A stretch of 64,000 bases of DNA from Terebella lapidaria (lineage: Eukaryota; Annelida; Polychaeta; Terebellida; Terebellidae), in contig OX424556.1 of the NCBI GenBank assembly GCA_949152475.1, forward strand, positions 13,822,664-13,886,663, in the 5' to 3' direction. Both the position numbers and the translations under genes were made by a program. Shown piece by piece: positions 37,980-50,650 of this stretch; the stretch's first letter is position 1; each line of letters opens with the position of its first letter. The notes under the pieces are model-generated. The model made no database searches, was not told where the DNA came from, and was given only the letters and a program-made list of their open reading frames with translations.

Positions 37980-38515
37980 AAAATATTCCCCCAAGTGGTC
38001 TCGGAGAAGAAGACGTTTGAAATTCTCCCTTAAAGTAAATGACATTCTTAATTTACTTTAATTTGGGAAAAAAACACTGGAGAATAATTGTTTTGAAAAC
38101 TCTAAATTTTGAGAAAATCAGTTAGTGGATTTCATCTCAATAGTATCATCATAAAAAATGTCAAAAGATTCCACCAAGTGGTCTCGGATGAGAAACTTTT
38201 GAAATTTCTCCCAATGTAAGCAAATGACATTTTTTCGAAGTCGAAAAAAAATCACAGAAAACACAATTCTGAAAAACTTTTCACCAGACTATCCCAGCCT
38301 ATCACCATACGAAGGTTCAAAACATTCCATGAAGTGGCCTAGAGAAGACGTTTGAACGTTTGAAATTCCTCCCATTATTAGTAACTGACATTTTTTGAAG
38401 TTGACCTACCACTTTGTGAAGATTATTCTAAAGTATCACCACAGAAATTTCAAAAGATAGAAATTCCTCCATTACAAGTAAGTGGCATTATTCGAAGGTG
38501 AAAAAAAATCACGAC
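37980..38515 (+). repeat. dispersed repeat family 2, about three to four units
   Basis: Units of about 150-170 bp share AAAAGATTCCACCAAGTGGT, CTCGGAGAAGAAGACGTTTG and AAATTTCTCCC...AAGTAAATGACATT. The same family recurs at 51465-52045. No coding content. Confidence 0.6.
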
Positions 38516-38690
38516 AAGGTGCGCTATTACTATCCACCGGACAAAAAGAGCATCAAGTTTGCACGGCCGCGGATAGGCCCATTTACCGTGCTTCAACAGG
38601 TGACCTAGTTGGACTATCGGATCCGGACCGGACAGGATCTTGGTGGTTCACATAGGGTTGATAAGCCCAATTATTTGTTGCATTTAAATC
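38516..38690 (+). mobile_element. Ty3/Gypsy-like integrase C-terminal fossil fragment
   Basis: A short plus-strand stretch reads YYYPPDKKSIKFARP and IGPFTVLQQV, the conserved linker and GPF region after the integrase core of Ty3/Gypsy elements. It is an isolated, broken piece, in opposite orientation to the other fragments here. Confidence 0.6.
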
Positions 38691-38756
38691 AATGTTAATT
38701 TGGGCAACTTCGGATGTGTATTTCACCTTTCAAAAATTAAGGCTTAGCGGTTGATA

Positions 38757-38950
38757 GGAAGGAAGGAAGGAAGGAAGGAAGGAAGGAAGGAAGGAAGGAA
38801 GGAAATTTTATTTCACATGTGTACAACACAATAATAAAATAAAGAGTACACATATTGGACATCAAAAAAGAGTTACTCTTATCGAATTGATGACCATAGA
38901 AAGAGAGAAGAGGACAAACACACACACACAGAACATGTTGAGAAAAAAAT
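38757..38950 (-). mobile_element. probable LINE 3' tail with (GGAA)n
   Basis: A GGAA microsatellite (38757-38805) adjoins ATTTTATTTCACATGTGTAC. The same kind of junction, microsatellite plus ATTTTATT..., occurs at 50026, suggesting 3' ends of non-LTR elements lying on the minus strand. Confidence 0.4.
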
Positions 38951-39089
38951 TAAGATAACCCCAAGGTATGACAATATAATTATGGTCCTTCAAAAAAAGT
39001 CCGAACGTTTTACCGCCGGTTGTCCTCGACGACCCGCAGACACTGGCACCCTCCCCCCCCTATTGGGCCGTGAAAAAAAGGGAAAAAGA

Positions 39090-39205
39090 GAAGAAGAAAA
39101 AATAGGCCAAGAGCCAAAGATATATGTTTAATATTTTAGATGTTAGCCAGGTCACTGGTTAAATTCAAGGTCAAGAGAATATTCAGGATATATAATATTA
39201 AGCAT
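39090..39205 (+). mobile_element. HINE-like fragment
   Basis: TAGGCCAAGAGCCAAAGATA, then TTAGCC, CAAGGTCA and AGAATATTCAGGATATA match the start and one 133-bp unit of the inner HINE. It is truncated and sits among Ty3/Gypsy fossils. Confidence 0.45.
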
Positions 39206-41140
39206 ATCAGTGGCCTTAGCAGCAGCCATTCCTTCATGGAAAGCCTGCTGCTTGCGGTCAAATTCCAGAGTTCGATAGCTCTGAAGGCTACGCCGGGTCC
39301 CTTCCATCAGCCCCTCTGCTCGGTACTGGAGTAGCTTTTACAGAGAGTGATCCATCTTCGCTTCGAGGTATTCTGTGGTGCAGGTGATTCTACCTCATTT
39401 GGGATGATCCCAGGGGTACTCTTCCCTCGCAAGCGCCAGCACCCCAATCCCTGACAGCCCCAGGTCCCATAGGGCCCGAGGTACTGACAGGTTGGCCAGC
39501 TCTGCATCAGATGGCATGCGCTCCTGATCATCTAATCGACGGTTTATTGCCTGGCCCATGGACTCGCGGAAAGTCTCGTAGGCCCGAGCATTATCAGAGC
39601 CATACTGTCTGAGGATCTCCTCGATTGGATTCAGGGGCTCCATACCCAAGGCAGATGTACTCTGCCAGCCCACGGGTCCGCCATCCGAATGGAACAGGCA
39701 GAAGTCCCTGTAGCTAGAGGAACAACAGCGAGGACCTTGGGTCAGGTCCTGGATACTGTGTTCACAGGCGCAGTGGTCTTTGAAGGCACCACGTGCGTCA
39801 CCAGCACGACCTGAGATGAGATCGTGCAGCATTCGGTTTTTCTTTGAGCCGGTTGCTGCTATGCTCGAAGCCACCTGAGGTTGTATGTACCTGTAACTAA
39901 ATATGGCCTCTGCTTCATTGCGGTCCGTTGCGATGGCCTGACCAAAGTGGAGAATGCCTCCCCCGGAGGCCTCGTGAGAAGCACCGCCGTCAATAGAACA
40001 TTCTCGTCCAGGGGTAATGATAGGCCCCCACATGGTGATTCAGGTGATCTGCAGTGGGATACCATCCATCTCCACTGAACACCAAGTGTGGGTCTTCATA
40101 CCCATCCAGGGACAGAAGGGACATTTGAATCCCCGCTCTGTCGGCTGAGGCAGCATACTCAGCTCCACCTCCTTCAGAGGGGGTGTGAAGGGGATGTCTG
40201 CTGAAGGGGATGTCTGCTGTCCAGCCTGCTCGGACTGGACATCTGACAGGAACGATCAGGTGCGCTGCTCGCACGCAGGGATGGTTTCTTTGACTCCTTC
40301 AACCAGCCAGCCATCAATGCCTCATCGGACAGCTTCTTGCCTAACTTCTGGGCCTTACACTGCAGAATTTTCAACCGCAGTGCATTGTACTGCAGCGTTG
40401 TTCCTGTGGACGAGGTCGCGACGAGGAATCAGATGATTCCTGCCCACCAGTGGCACCTCCGAACGTTTTGGCTTGTCCGGATGGCTGCCCGGAAGAGCTC
40501 CATTTCGGCGCCCGGATAAGTGACCTAGCGTGGGGGCCCTTCAGACCTCATTCGCACTTGGCAGGTCGCTCACGGTGCCTCCGCTTCTTTTTGGTGGCAG
40601 GACTTGTATGCACCGTACTTAATGGCTTCAGCTTTCGCCTCAGCCACCAACTGCTGCCTTGCAATTCACTCAGCCTGGTGGGGGTGATGATCTAAGCATG
40701 GGCGTTACGTAGCCCTGCTGCTCAGCTTTATCACCCTCCAGAGCACCAGGCTCCTGCGACTTGGCAGATGACTGATTCGCGGCACGTTCAGTCTCAACCC
40801 GGTTGTGCCAACTCACCAACGCTTCGACAGCAGGCCGACCCGAACCCTCAGCCCCGGAACTGATTGGAACCGTGGCCACCCAGATGCTCGTCCGGACGAG
40901 ACTCCTCATCCATCCGAAGAGACGCACGTCCATCAACTCTTCCATGCGAGGAGGAGGGTCCTTGCGCAGCAGCTGTTGAGCTCTACTGCCAGATTCCGAA
41001 CCACAGTCCGATCTGGACGTAGCTGGCTGGCCATTGTACAGGGGACGAGTTCAATCCGAGTATGTGTGAATGCGCTCAAGAGACTCCTCTCCAGGTGGAG
41101 GCTCCTTTCCTCCCTTGCCCTCCCCGTCAGAACACTCTGA
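39205..41140 (-). mobile_element. Ty3/Gypsy-like gag-region fossil, copy 1
   Basis: Broken minus-strand frames are homologous to those at 47880-48850 (for example MRSLVRTSI, GSGAEGSG-like and YVTPMLRSS segments). The region carries several breaks. It is assigned to Ty3/Gypsy from its association with pol fragments of that family nearby. Confidence 0.55.
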
Positions 41141-41559
41141 CATATTTGAAAACTCTATCTCAGTAAACTCTCGAAGTCAAAATCCGCAGATCTGTCTCCA
41201 CCAGTACCTATCTGTTGAATGATCAGTTTACACCGGCTACACAGCTTTTACAACAAAAACACAATCGGCAATTCTACACGCGCAGCTCCTGCACGCTCAT
41301 ACATAATACATATACATGTACAGTCATCTCCCCTCGGTGGCTCCTGGCACACCATGTATACGAGGGATCCAGCAATATTAAACAGTAAAATCATGTCATT
41401 AGCTATAGATGCCACACTGGCGGTCAATGATAAGAAATAATCACTTGCAGCAGGAAAAAGATATTCAGATTGAGAGTAGCCATCCACATGTGGATATTAC
41501 AAATATAATCAGTCGAAAGCAACAATAAAATAAATTACCATTGCTCTTCAAACTTTTTC

Positions 41560-41690
41560 CTTAGGTCACGGCATTGCGCCACTGCCAATGTGTACACAAT
41601 CGCTCACACTCCTCTTTCGAGAGCCGAAATCACCTGATTTCAAACTCTCTGTTGCACCAGGGAGGAAATATATCTCATAAACTTATCTCA
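41560..41690 (-). repeat. leader or LTR-like segment shared by two Gypsy fossils
   Basis: TTTCGAGAGCCGAAATCACC, TGATTTCAAACTCTCT and ATATATCTCATAA recur at 48895-48965, each lying upstream of a gag-region fossil in gene orientation. Confidence 0.5.
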
Positions 41691-42045
41691 ATTGTGTCAT
41701 TAATCGAGAAAGAATAGAATTTCCTACGGAATTGCCGCACACTTGTGGTTTAAATATTCCACCCATAAATAATAAAATGAACTATGGGTAAATTCATGAA
41801 ATCACTCCTCACAATCAAAGTTACGCTTACAAGGTGAACGAGTATGCCCATTGTAGGCTTAGAGACACTTGTGCGCCCTGTGGGCGTTGATCAGACGCCC
41901 ACTAGCAACCACTAGTATTCAAATACAGAAAGACCACCGAGCAAAGCTACATTCAAACCTAGAGCTACAAATCGACTAAGGGAGCACGGTTCAATAGATA
42001 TAGACAGAAACCTGACAGGTCCATAACCCGGGGGTTAGAGGGCAG

Positions 42046-44715
42046 GGCCCGGTTGCACAAAACAATTTTAGCACTTACGAACGGTTCTTACGAATTTGCG
42101 GTTGCACAAAGCATGACCAAAGTAAATTCGTATCTATGCGTGACTTACGAATTACGTAAATGAACTTTTGTGCAACCGAAATAAGTTACGAATATTGGGT
42201 TGCACGAAACAAAATCTACGTATGTTATCTCTCGTAAGTATACGAGCGGTAAGAGGCTGTCGTAGATATTTACGTAGCATAATAAATGTGTGTTGTTGTA
42301 GTTGGCTCTTATTCCTGAATTAAATAATGGAAATACATTTGCTTCCAACAACCATTTGTCAAGGAATTCAGATTATCGCGTATGTAAAAACTGTTGAGTC
42401 CGCGATATTTGGTAGGCTAATGAGTGTTTGAAGAAAGAGCTATTGGCACGTACTTGTCTCACTTATTATTCGGCATGCAATTTCATAGACTCTAAAGCCT
42501 GGTTCACACGATCAAACTACTTCAAAATTGTACTTCAAACTTTGGAGTTTGACGCCAAGTTTGATCGTGTAAATCGAGACCTAAACTAAGTCAAACTACT
42601 TCAAAATACTTCAAACTCCACCACAAAGTTTGATCAAACTCAGTCAAACTATTCAAGCTCGTGTTCATATCATATGGATGAAAAACATAAGTTTCACTTT
42701 GAAACTCGTGACATTGAAATATATTATTTTAAATAGGATACCGAACATACATATGAATAGGCCATAACGTCAATAAAATAACATTGAACACAAGAATAAT
42801 GAATGTAAATGTAATGTTTACCCAGCACGTATATAATATGAATATGATGACAAGGTATAGTGTTTTAGGTTGTGCAACACAGGTGCTGAAATCTATGGTG
42901 ACTTTGTGTGCGGTTTCCGCATACACTATAGTGTTGTTCGTATCGTGAACAGGTTCCGGCTATCTCACGACCGGGAGAAAATATTAAAAATTATTTTATG
43001 ATAGATTGTGATTTGACAAAACAGACAAAAAAATCATTTGACCACGTGAAGGGTTTGAACCAATCACGGAACCCAGTAAATAATAAATTAATATTCCGTT
43101 ACGAAATGGCCTGGCTCGACACACGACACGATGATTTTGAGAAACTCGGTCATGTACGAGAAATTCCAAAACGGAGAGCTACCAATCACGAATACTAGTG
43201 TGGTACTAGGTGACTCCGGATATCCTCTGCTACCATGGCTCTTTGTTCCTGTGACAGAGACACCAAACACAACAGTAAGAAATATTTTCATACATACATA
43301 TACATACGGTCGTACAAATAGGCCAATATCGAAGATTGTGATGTTTGAGGAAACATGTGCGAAAACAGCCAGTGAACTCTCAATATTGAACAAAATTACA
43401 CAGTATTTTATCGCCAGTATTTTATTGCTATGAAGGATGCTCATAATGAATCTCACAATAATTTGATAGAAAAATCTATATGAACTGTTAAATGACATCA
43501 TATTTATTCAGGCAGCTGCACTGAACTACAATCGGCACCATAGTCCATAGAACATCCCGATGTTGTGTTGAGCGTGCGATTGGTGTATGGAAAAGACGTT
43601 GGAGTTGTCTGAACGGTTTACGATTCTCACCAAGGCGTTGTTGTCGCGTTATTGTCGCCACTGGCATATTGCACAATTACTGTAGACACCATTACATGAT
43701 GGATGCAGAGGCAGAACACAGGGATGCGCCTCGCCCAAACGGCGAAATCCAAGAACGCGCAGTTGCCGTGAGAAATCAGTTTATCGACCAACATTTCCAT
43801 AGATGAGTTACATGTTATAACGACTAACGTACAAGTATTCTTCGCATCTTGGTTCCAAAAAAAAAAGCACTTGTATTTCACATCCTAGTATATGTTTTGG
43901 ACGCACATGAACCAGATTGTCAGACGCACTTGTCTTATGTGTATTTCAATGCAAACTTTTTTGGATGTGAGTTTGCCTCCTAATTGTTATTGCTGTTATT
44001 TATTGAATAAAAAAATCACACATAATGACTTGCGGTAGATAGTCGTAGCTTCACAAGCACTATTGGACAACATTTTCCAGCATACTGATGTTCAGAAATA
44101 CCCAGACCCATTTATGACTGAAGCACTGCGTCCAAATGAATAAGAAATGTACAAGTTTAAATTTTATAATAATCCAGTTATTGACGGACGCATTTGGACT
44201 CATCTCCCATAGACAATACACACGCGTTTGGCAGGTGAGCGAAGACGCGAACAATACATGTATATAGCAGCACTGCGATATCGATGTAGGCAGTTTACAA
44301 ACATATTCGTCACTTCGATTTCCCCATATAACTTTTTGTTGATTGATTACATTAATAAATCATGTTAATTTTTCGTACAATAATACCTGATATATATATA
44401 CGTCATGCAGTTGATTATAGTTGATTATATAGTAATCAATATAGTTGCAGTTGATTACCAATATTATAATCTACCGCTATATATATCACGCCTCATGTTA
44501 TGTGTCACAACTTATTTCATCAACGATAATCCACGAAATGCTGCTGCGGCTAACAAGGTATACAAATTCATAAGTACATTCGTAAGTTACAAACCTACGC
44601 AAAGGCTACGATTTTTTTGTGCAACCGAGGTACGACTTTCGTAAGATATTCTTACGTGACGCGTAAGTGTGATACTTACGAGAGTTCGTAAGTACGTTTT
44701 TTGTGCAACCGGCCC
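42046..44715 (+). mobile_element. Harbinger transposon, 2670 bp, inserted in Gypsy fossil
   Basis: Ends GGCCCGGTTGCACAAAA and its near complement carry paired TTACGAA/TTCGTAA words in the subterminal 150 bp. A 3-bp duplication CAG lies at 42043-42045 and 44716-44718. It contains the C-terminal half of a HARBI1-like transposase. Another inserted sequence may begin near 42499 (AGCCTGGTTCACACGATCAA), which would explain loss of the N-terminal half. Confidence 0.75.
43092..43806 (+). pseudogene. HARBI1-like DDE transposase, C-terminal half, two exons
   Basis: Exon 43092-43274 reads KWPGSTHDTMILRNS and VVLGDSGYPLLPWL, the second catalytic Asp box of the HARBI1 family, and ends at donor ACA|GTAAGA. 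Exon 43512-43806 (acceptor TTATTCAG) reads YNRHH, then CVERAIGVWKRRWSCL (third catalytic acidic residue in the VERAIGVWKRR block), LRFSPRRCCRVIVA, ILHNYC, and ends at TGA 43804-43806 after RNQFIDQHF. The frame changes between YNRHH and CVERA, and the first roughly 200 residues with the first Asp are not found, so it is not functional. Confidence 0.8.
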
Positions 44716-44718
44716 CAG

Positions 44719-47700
44719 AGCCCTTCACGCCAGCGCCCAATCTAGAGAATGCAAAATATGATGAAATCATTCAAGCCCAGCCCCAGACAACCACAGCAAA
44801 ATGGCATATTGATGGCATATATAATCAGACTGGTCCCGAAGGCCTACCATTCGACGTATCCGTTCGTCCGGAGTGTCTGTCGATGCTGACTGGATGTATC
44901 CAAGATTGGAACATAATCTTGCTACGTATTCCTGAATGAGTGAATCCATCACGATCGGGCCCTCGTACCACATCATGTTTTCTATGTGAACCACCAAGAT
45001 CCTGTCCGGATCGGAGTCCTGAAGGATCTGGTAGTGCACCTCGGTCACCCGTTGCAGCACGGTAAAGGGGCCTATCCACGGCCATGCAAACTTGTTGCCC
45101 TGTTTGGCTGGTAGATAGTCTGTGTAAAGTTATTGACTACCGTCCGCTCTTCGGGATCCTCGAGGATAGTCCTCTCTCATCCGAGTCCTTGCGGACGCGC
45201 ATCCGCTATTCCGGATCCTTGCGGCAGGGCCGCTCACCGGAGGTCGCGGCGGACACGGTAACTACTTCAGCATTAACGGTAACCAGGTAACAGCCCACCC
45301 GACACTCCCAGGCCTACGGACACCGTTCAGAAACTAGTTCATCCCTACGGTGTTAACTGGCGGGGCCTGGCGAGCCGCGGTCTGCCTCGGGGACGGAACC
45401 CCGTACAGTCCGACATGCTGGCCAGAGCCTCTGTCACACGTCCCGGGAAGGGAGAGAGCTGGCGATCCACAGGGCCGAAGGCCCCCGAGTCAGCAACTTG
45501 TCTCTCCCAGCCCGGGCCTCCCCATGGAAATCGTCCCCAGGGCTCTAGGAGCCCACTACTCAGACCCAGGGAACACAAAGCTCATGGCGAGCCTCGTGTG
45601 CGTCCTAGTCTCGATCTCTCGGACAATCTCCTCGATCGAGTCGCTCCCAGTGTATATATAATACACCACAAGCTGTAGGGCGCACGCGAGGTCTAATCGA
45701 TCCATTGTTATAGTTTACTGGAGCGTAAATTACAATACGTCGCCGTGGCAACGCACGCTCGAACGGAGCATGTCAAAACAAGGCCAAGTACGAAAAGGCC
45801 ACATAAATGGCATTTATGTTTACAATCACCTGCCGCGTGCTTAGGGCAAAATCGCCACATCTGGATAGATACCTTGTCGGCTTCTGCGAAAACGGGCCTA
45901 CCCTTGGCATGGGCGTCATAGCATTGCTTCTGCCAGAGAGCGGACTTATCTAGGCGCGCATGTGCAAAGTCATGGGCGTTTGCCAGGGTCGTACAGCACT
46001 GTGTGCGGGGTTAACGCGGCTGAGGCGTAGACCGATGACCTATACGCCATTAAAGCGTACGGGAGGTGGCCATCACAGTTGTTTGCACGATCATTGACAA
46101 AGGCTGTGAGCATTTTCAGGACGGATCGGTTGAACCGTTCGACCTGTTCGTCAGACTAGAGCCTGTAAGGGGTGGTCCAGACATTGGTACACCCTGGCAT
46201 CTCTGCTAGGCCCAAGAACAGCTTGCTTTTACCCTGCCTCAAGTGTACCTGCTTGGATATGCCATGGTACATCATCCACCTATTCACCAGTCACCGTGCC
46301 ACTTTGTACATGGTCTGGCGCCGCAGCAAATGGGTGTCGGTATATTTAGTGAAATAGGCCGAGATCACCAGGACCTGGTGAGTTATCCAGAATATCCAAA
46401 GTGATCCTGCCACAAGGTGCACCAGTCTTTATTGTGGTCAAGGGTTGGCGGTCAGGAGTCGGAATTCCCTTACAAGCCTGGCACACCATCACTGCACGCC
46501 CAGGCTGCTACCAGACCAGTGAAAGCGCTGTTGCAGCCGGTGGATAGTCTTCTGGACGCCCAGATGACCAGTTGCCTGAAGGTCATGCAGTTGGTGGAGC
46601 AATCCATTCCGCAGTGCTACGAGAAGCACCAGCTGCCATAAGACAGTATTATGGTGTGGAGGCTCATAGCACCCGTAGAGGAGGCCTTCACACAAAGTGA
46701 GCTGTTCCCACTGGTTGACGAGTCCTCTGTGCAGGTTTTCCGCTCTGCCTTCGAAGGTTTCTGGTTCACCTCTAGGGCCCTGATTACCGATGTCAGGGCA
46801 CGATCTCCCGTTGGCTTGGTGGCTCAGTAGCTCGTCAATCTGTAAGAGTATGACATGGAAATTGAACATCACACCAAAAAGCAGCATGCCAATGCTGACG
46901 GACTGTCACGTTGCCATAAATGCAAGAATCTGGACTGCGCAGGAATGGCCCCGTTTCAGCGCCCTAGGCCAAAACTCTTATCACAATCTTTGGGCAAAAT
47001 CGCCACATTACCCCTTCTTACAATGTTGGTCCCCAACATGCTCCACCTCCGCCCAGAACCTGCAAACATGACCGAAGTATCACATGGCGGAACCAGAAGG
47101 AAGCAAGGTGAGCGGTACCAAGAAGTTACGATGCAACAAGATCAGACCTTAAGGGCCTGTTTTGGGAGAATGGGGTCGACCCGGGGACTTACAGGATACA
47201 CAATAACACTCTTATTGAAACCTTAATAAACAAGCTAAAATTTTGAATGAGGTGTTTCAGAAAGGATGATGACCTGGGAAAGTCATCGGCAAAAGGGACG
47301 GTGTGCCAAGTGTTTGGAATCCAATTAACTTTAAATTTAGAAATTTTGTAAAACGACACAGCAGTGATCGAAAATAGTAGTACCTCTAAAATGGGTTGCC
47401 AGTTGCCCTTGCCAACCAGTTACACAGACCCGGAGCGACTCCGGCACCTTCACTGTGTCCGGACAGTGACAAGGCTAGCAACTAGCCTTCATCCATCTGG
47501 TCGTCTCCTTTGTCGGGGGACGTGGGAGAGCGAGTTTTCTAGGAGGCGAAGGCGGCAGCCCTGGCGACGGTCCCAGGCAGAGTCTCCGCGTTTAGCTGGG
47601 CTACCGCGGCGAACATCTCGACCCGATTCTAGATGTTCTGCTGTCCGCTGGTTCGCTCACCCCATTTCCTGACCAAAATGGGGTAGAGTGCCGGCTCCAG

Positions 47701-48850
47701 AGCTGTGTCCGAGTGACGTACGTCGACCTGACTGAGGGCGGACGACATGGGGTCATCAACGCCCTCTCACAGGCGAGTCTAAGCAGTCTCAACGTCGCGT
47801 AAACTCGCCGGAGCTCGTCATTCTCGGACTGAAGTCTCTGTACTTCCGTTTCTACCTTAGCGGAGACAGAACTTCGCCGACACTCGGTGGCCTTAGCAGC
47901 GACCATTCCTTCACAGAAAGCCCGATGCTCGGGGTCAGATGCCAGAGTCCAGTAGCACTAAAGGCTACACCAGGTCCTTTCCATCAGCCCCTGGTCGTGT
48001 GCAAGGGTGCACTAGAGTCTACCTCGCTGGGGGTGATCCCAGAGGTACTCTTCTCTCAGATGCGTCAGTGCCGCCACTCGAGGTCGAGGTCCTCGGTTGC
48101 TTCTGGCACCTCCGTTTTTTATTGCCAAAAGTCTTCTTGGTGCCAGAGTCGGTACCGGACTCGGATGCACCGCGGTTAGCAGTTTCAGTTTTTGCCTCGG
48201 CCATCAATTGCTGCCATGCAATCTGCTGGGCTTGGCGGCGTGACGATTTAAGCACGGGCGTTACGTAGCGATGCTCCTCAGTTTCATCACCCTCCAGAGC
48301 ATCAGTCACCTGCGACTGGGCAGAAGACTGGGTTGCGTCTTGTTCAGCCTCAACCAGGTCGTGCCAACTCGCAGATGCCTCCCCAGCAGGCAGACCCGAA
48401 CCCGCAGCTCCGGAACCGGTTGGAGCCATGGCCATCTGGATGCTTGTCCGCACGAGACTCCTCATTCATCCGGAGAGACGCGGGCATCTCCTCAGTCAGA
48501 TGTAAATCCAGTTCGAAGCAAAAGACCCCGTCTCGCTCAAGTCTATCAACTCTTTCATGCGAGGTAGAGGATCTTCGCACAGCAGCTGTTGGGCTCCACT
48601 GTCGCGGTCTTGCTGAGGACACTTGCGACATCACTGTCAGAATCGGATTCCGTGCCGATTCCGAACCACAGTCCGACCCGGATGCAGCTGGCTGGCCGCT
48701 GTCCAGGGGACGAGTGCATGTGAACGTGCACAAGAGACTCATCTCCAAATGTGATTTCGCGATCACAATCCAGAGGCTCCTTCCCTCCCTTGCCCTCCCC
48801 GTCAAAACATAGGGGGGGGGGGGGTTCTTATCTGTCGAGAGCAACAATAA
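44719..48850 (-). mobile_element. Ty3/Gypsy-like fossil, copy 2, pol and gag regions
   Basis: In minus-strand order from the right: gag-like region (about 48850-47880), a coiled-coil-like stretch (47900-47600), the end of RNase H (KQHANADGLSR, plus-strand piece at 46855-46910) beside an integrase zinc-binding domain (LHDLQATGHLGVQKTIHRLQ, 46500-46650), and an integrase C-terminal segment (TEVHYQILQDSDPDR and VVHIENMMWYEG, 44800-45060). Orientation of pieces is mixed. It is old and broken in many places, and the Harbinger at 42046-44715 split it. Confidence 0.6.
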
Positions 48851-48965
48851 AATGATTCATCGTGTGCCATCGTGTACACAATCTCTCGCACCCCTTTTTC
48901 GAGAGCCGAATCACCTGATTTCAAACTCTCTTTTGCACCAGGGAAGAAATATATCTCATAAGTTT
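48838..48965 (-). repeat. leader or LTR-like segment, second copy
   Basis: It matches 41560-41690 and lies directly upstream, in gene orientation, of the second gag-region fossil. The poly-G run at 48812-48824 adjoins it. Confidence 0.5.
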
Positions 48966-48969
48966 AGGG

Positions 48970-49363
48970 GTAATCATTATTTCATGTTGTAAATTCCAGG
49001 ATACCCAGGTCAAAGGAACGAGAAAAACGCTGAAAGAAACATTCGCTGCAGGGAAAAATAATTAAATCCAAACTCAGGGAAACATCAGGGAATTTCCTGA
49101 TAAAATGGTGCGCACCGGTGTTTCTTAGTTTCAATGATAAGGATTCCCATAGCATTTTCGAGGCTAGTGATAATTTCTCCTGCTCTCTCTTGTTTGGAAA
49201 CGTAGTAGTATGTCATGTTCATACATTTGAGCTACAGTCTGATATTTTATTACGCAATAATTTACAAAAATTGAGCATTTTAAGTTCTATGGAATCGAAC
49301 GCCCATTGCCGTCAGATTTCAGCATGTATGGGCTCAACAAATGGGTTGAATAACATAGAAAAA
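48970..49363. other. no gene seen
   Basis: There is nothing I can support between the Gypsy fossil and the next HINE. Confidence 0.4.
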
Positions 49364-50650
49364 TTAGCCCATGGGCCTTCTGTTCCATGACCTCGAAAAT
49401 AAGGTCATTGGTCAATTCAAGGTCACGAGAATATTCAGCATATCATTTATAGTATATCCACAACTGATTCCCAAGCTTAAAAGTCGATAAAAAGTGAGAT
49501 ATTAGCCATTTTGTGATCTGACCTTGAAAAGGAGGTCAAAGGTCAAGTTCAAGGTCATAAGAATATTCAGCATATATCATTTCCTATATGTTCACTATGA
49601 ATTCCTAAGCTGTAAAGTCGATAATAAGCGAGATATTAACCATTTCGTTCTTTGATCTTGAAAATGAGGTCAAAGGAAGATCACCAGAATATTCAACATA
49701 TATCATATCCTATATGTTCAATATGAATTGCTAGGCTGTAAAGTCGATACTAAGCGAGATATTAGCCATTTTGTGCTCTGACCTTGAATGAGATCAAATG
49801 TCTAATTCAGGGTCACGAGAATATTCAGCATATATCATTTTCTATATATCCACAATTGATTCCTAATCTCTAATCTCAATATTAAGTGAGATAATTAACA
49901 ATAATGTGTCCCACTATAAAGCATACATGTAGGAGAATTTACCCTGGGACAGTCCCATTTGGACCAAGTTTAGGCCAAAATGACCCCCTTCGAGCGAATC
50001 AAGGGCAACGAAGTTTGCAGAGTTTGATTTGATTTGATTTTATTCGATGTAAAATACATGACATGTCAAAAAAACACGTAAAATACAATGAAATAAACAT
50101 GTGAACAATGTACACCATGGATAGCACCCTAAAGCCACAAGGCTTATTTCCAGGATGGTCCACAAATGAATACAATGGACGGCAAGAATGATATGATATA
50201 TTAAAAAGCTACCACTGAACGAAAGGGGTGATTGGAATTCTAGGCGAGGATATTCTGGCTTGTGGATACGGCATTATTTTGTATATAAGGCTTGACCTTT
50301 CGTTTGAACAAATACTCGACATCAATGTCAAGTATTTGACATCAATACTTGACATGAGAGGTACCTATGTGGAGTCTTATGCATGAATTAAAAAAAAAAG
50401 TTATCAAACAGATTTTAAGAAAACGACCGTCAAATTCCAAAATCGGCCGTTTTTCGTCAAAAATGGCCGCCGATTTAAAAAAAGTTCGAAAATCAAAAAA
50501 CTAAAAACTCCCTCCTGAAATATTTTTAGGCATTTTTGTGCAAAATTTCAGAAAGATTCGACCGTAAACTTTAAAGATAAAAATGTAGACGGACGACGGA
50601 CGCAATGCCACGGCAATAGGTTATCAGACCAAAGGTTCGGTAACCTAAAA
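49364..50650 (+). mobile_element. HINE-like element with about four 133-bp units and a nested LINE tail
   Basis: It begins TTAGCCCATGGG, has about four copies of the 133-bp unit found at 34560-35600, and ends GGTTATCAGACC-AAA-GGTTCGGTAACCTAAAAA. An insertion at about 50022-50355 separates the core from the tail. Confidence 0.65.
50022..50355 (-). mobile_element. probable LINE 3' end with (AAATC)n tail
   Basis: On the minus strand the insert ends in repeated AAATC after AATAAAATC; on the plus strand it starts TTTGATTTGATTTGATTTTA. The text CCACAAGGCTTATTTCCAGG within is typical of 3' untranslated parts of invertebrate non-LTR elements. There is no coding part. Confidence 0.45.
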
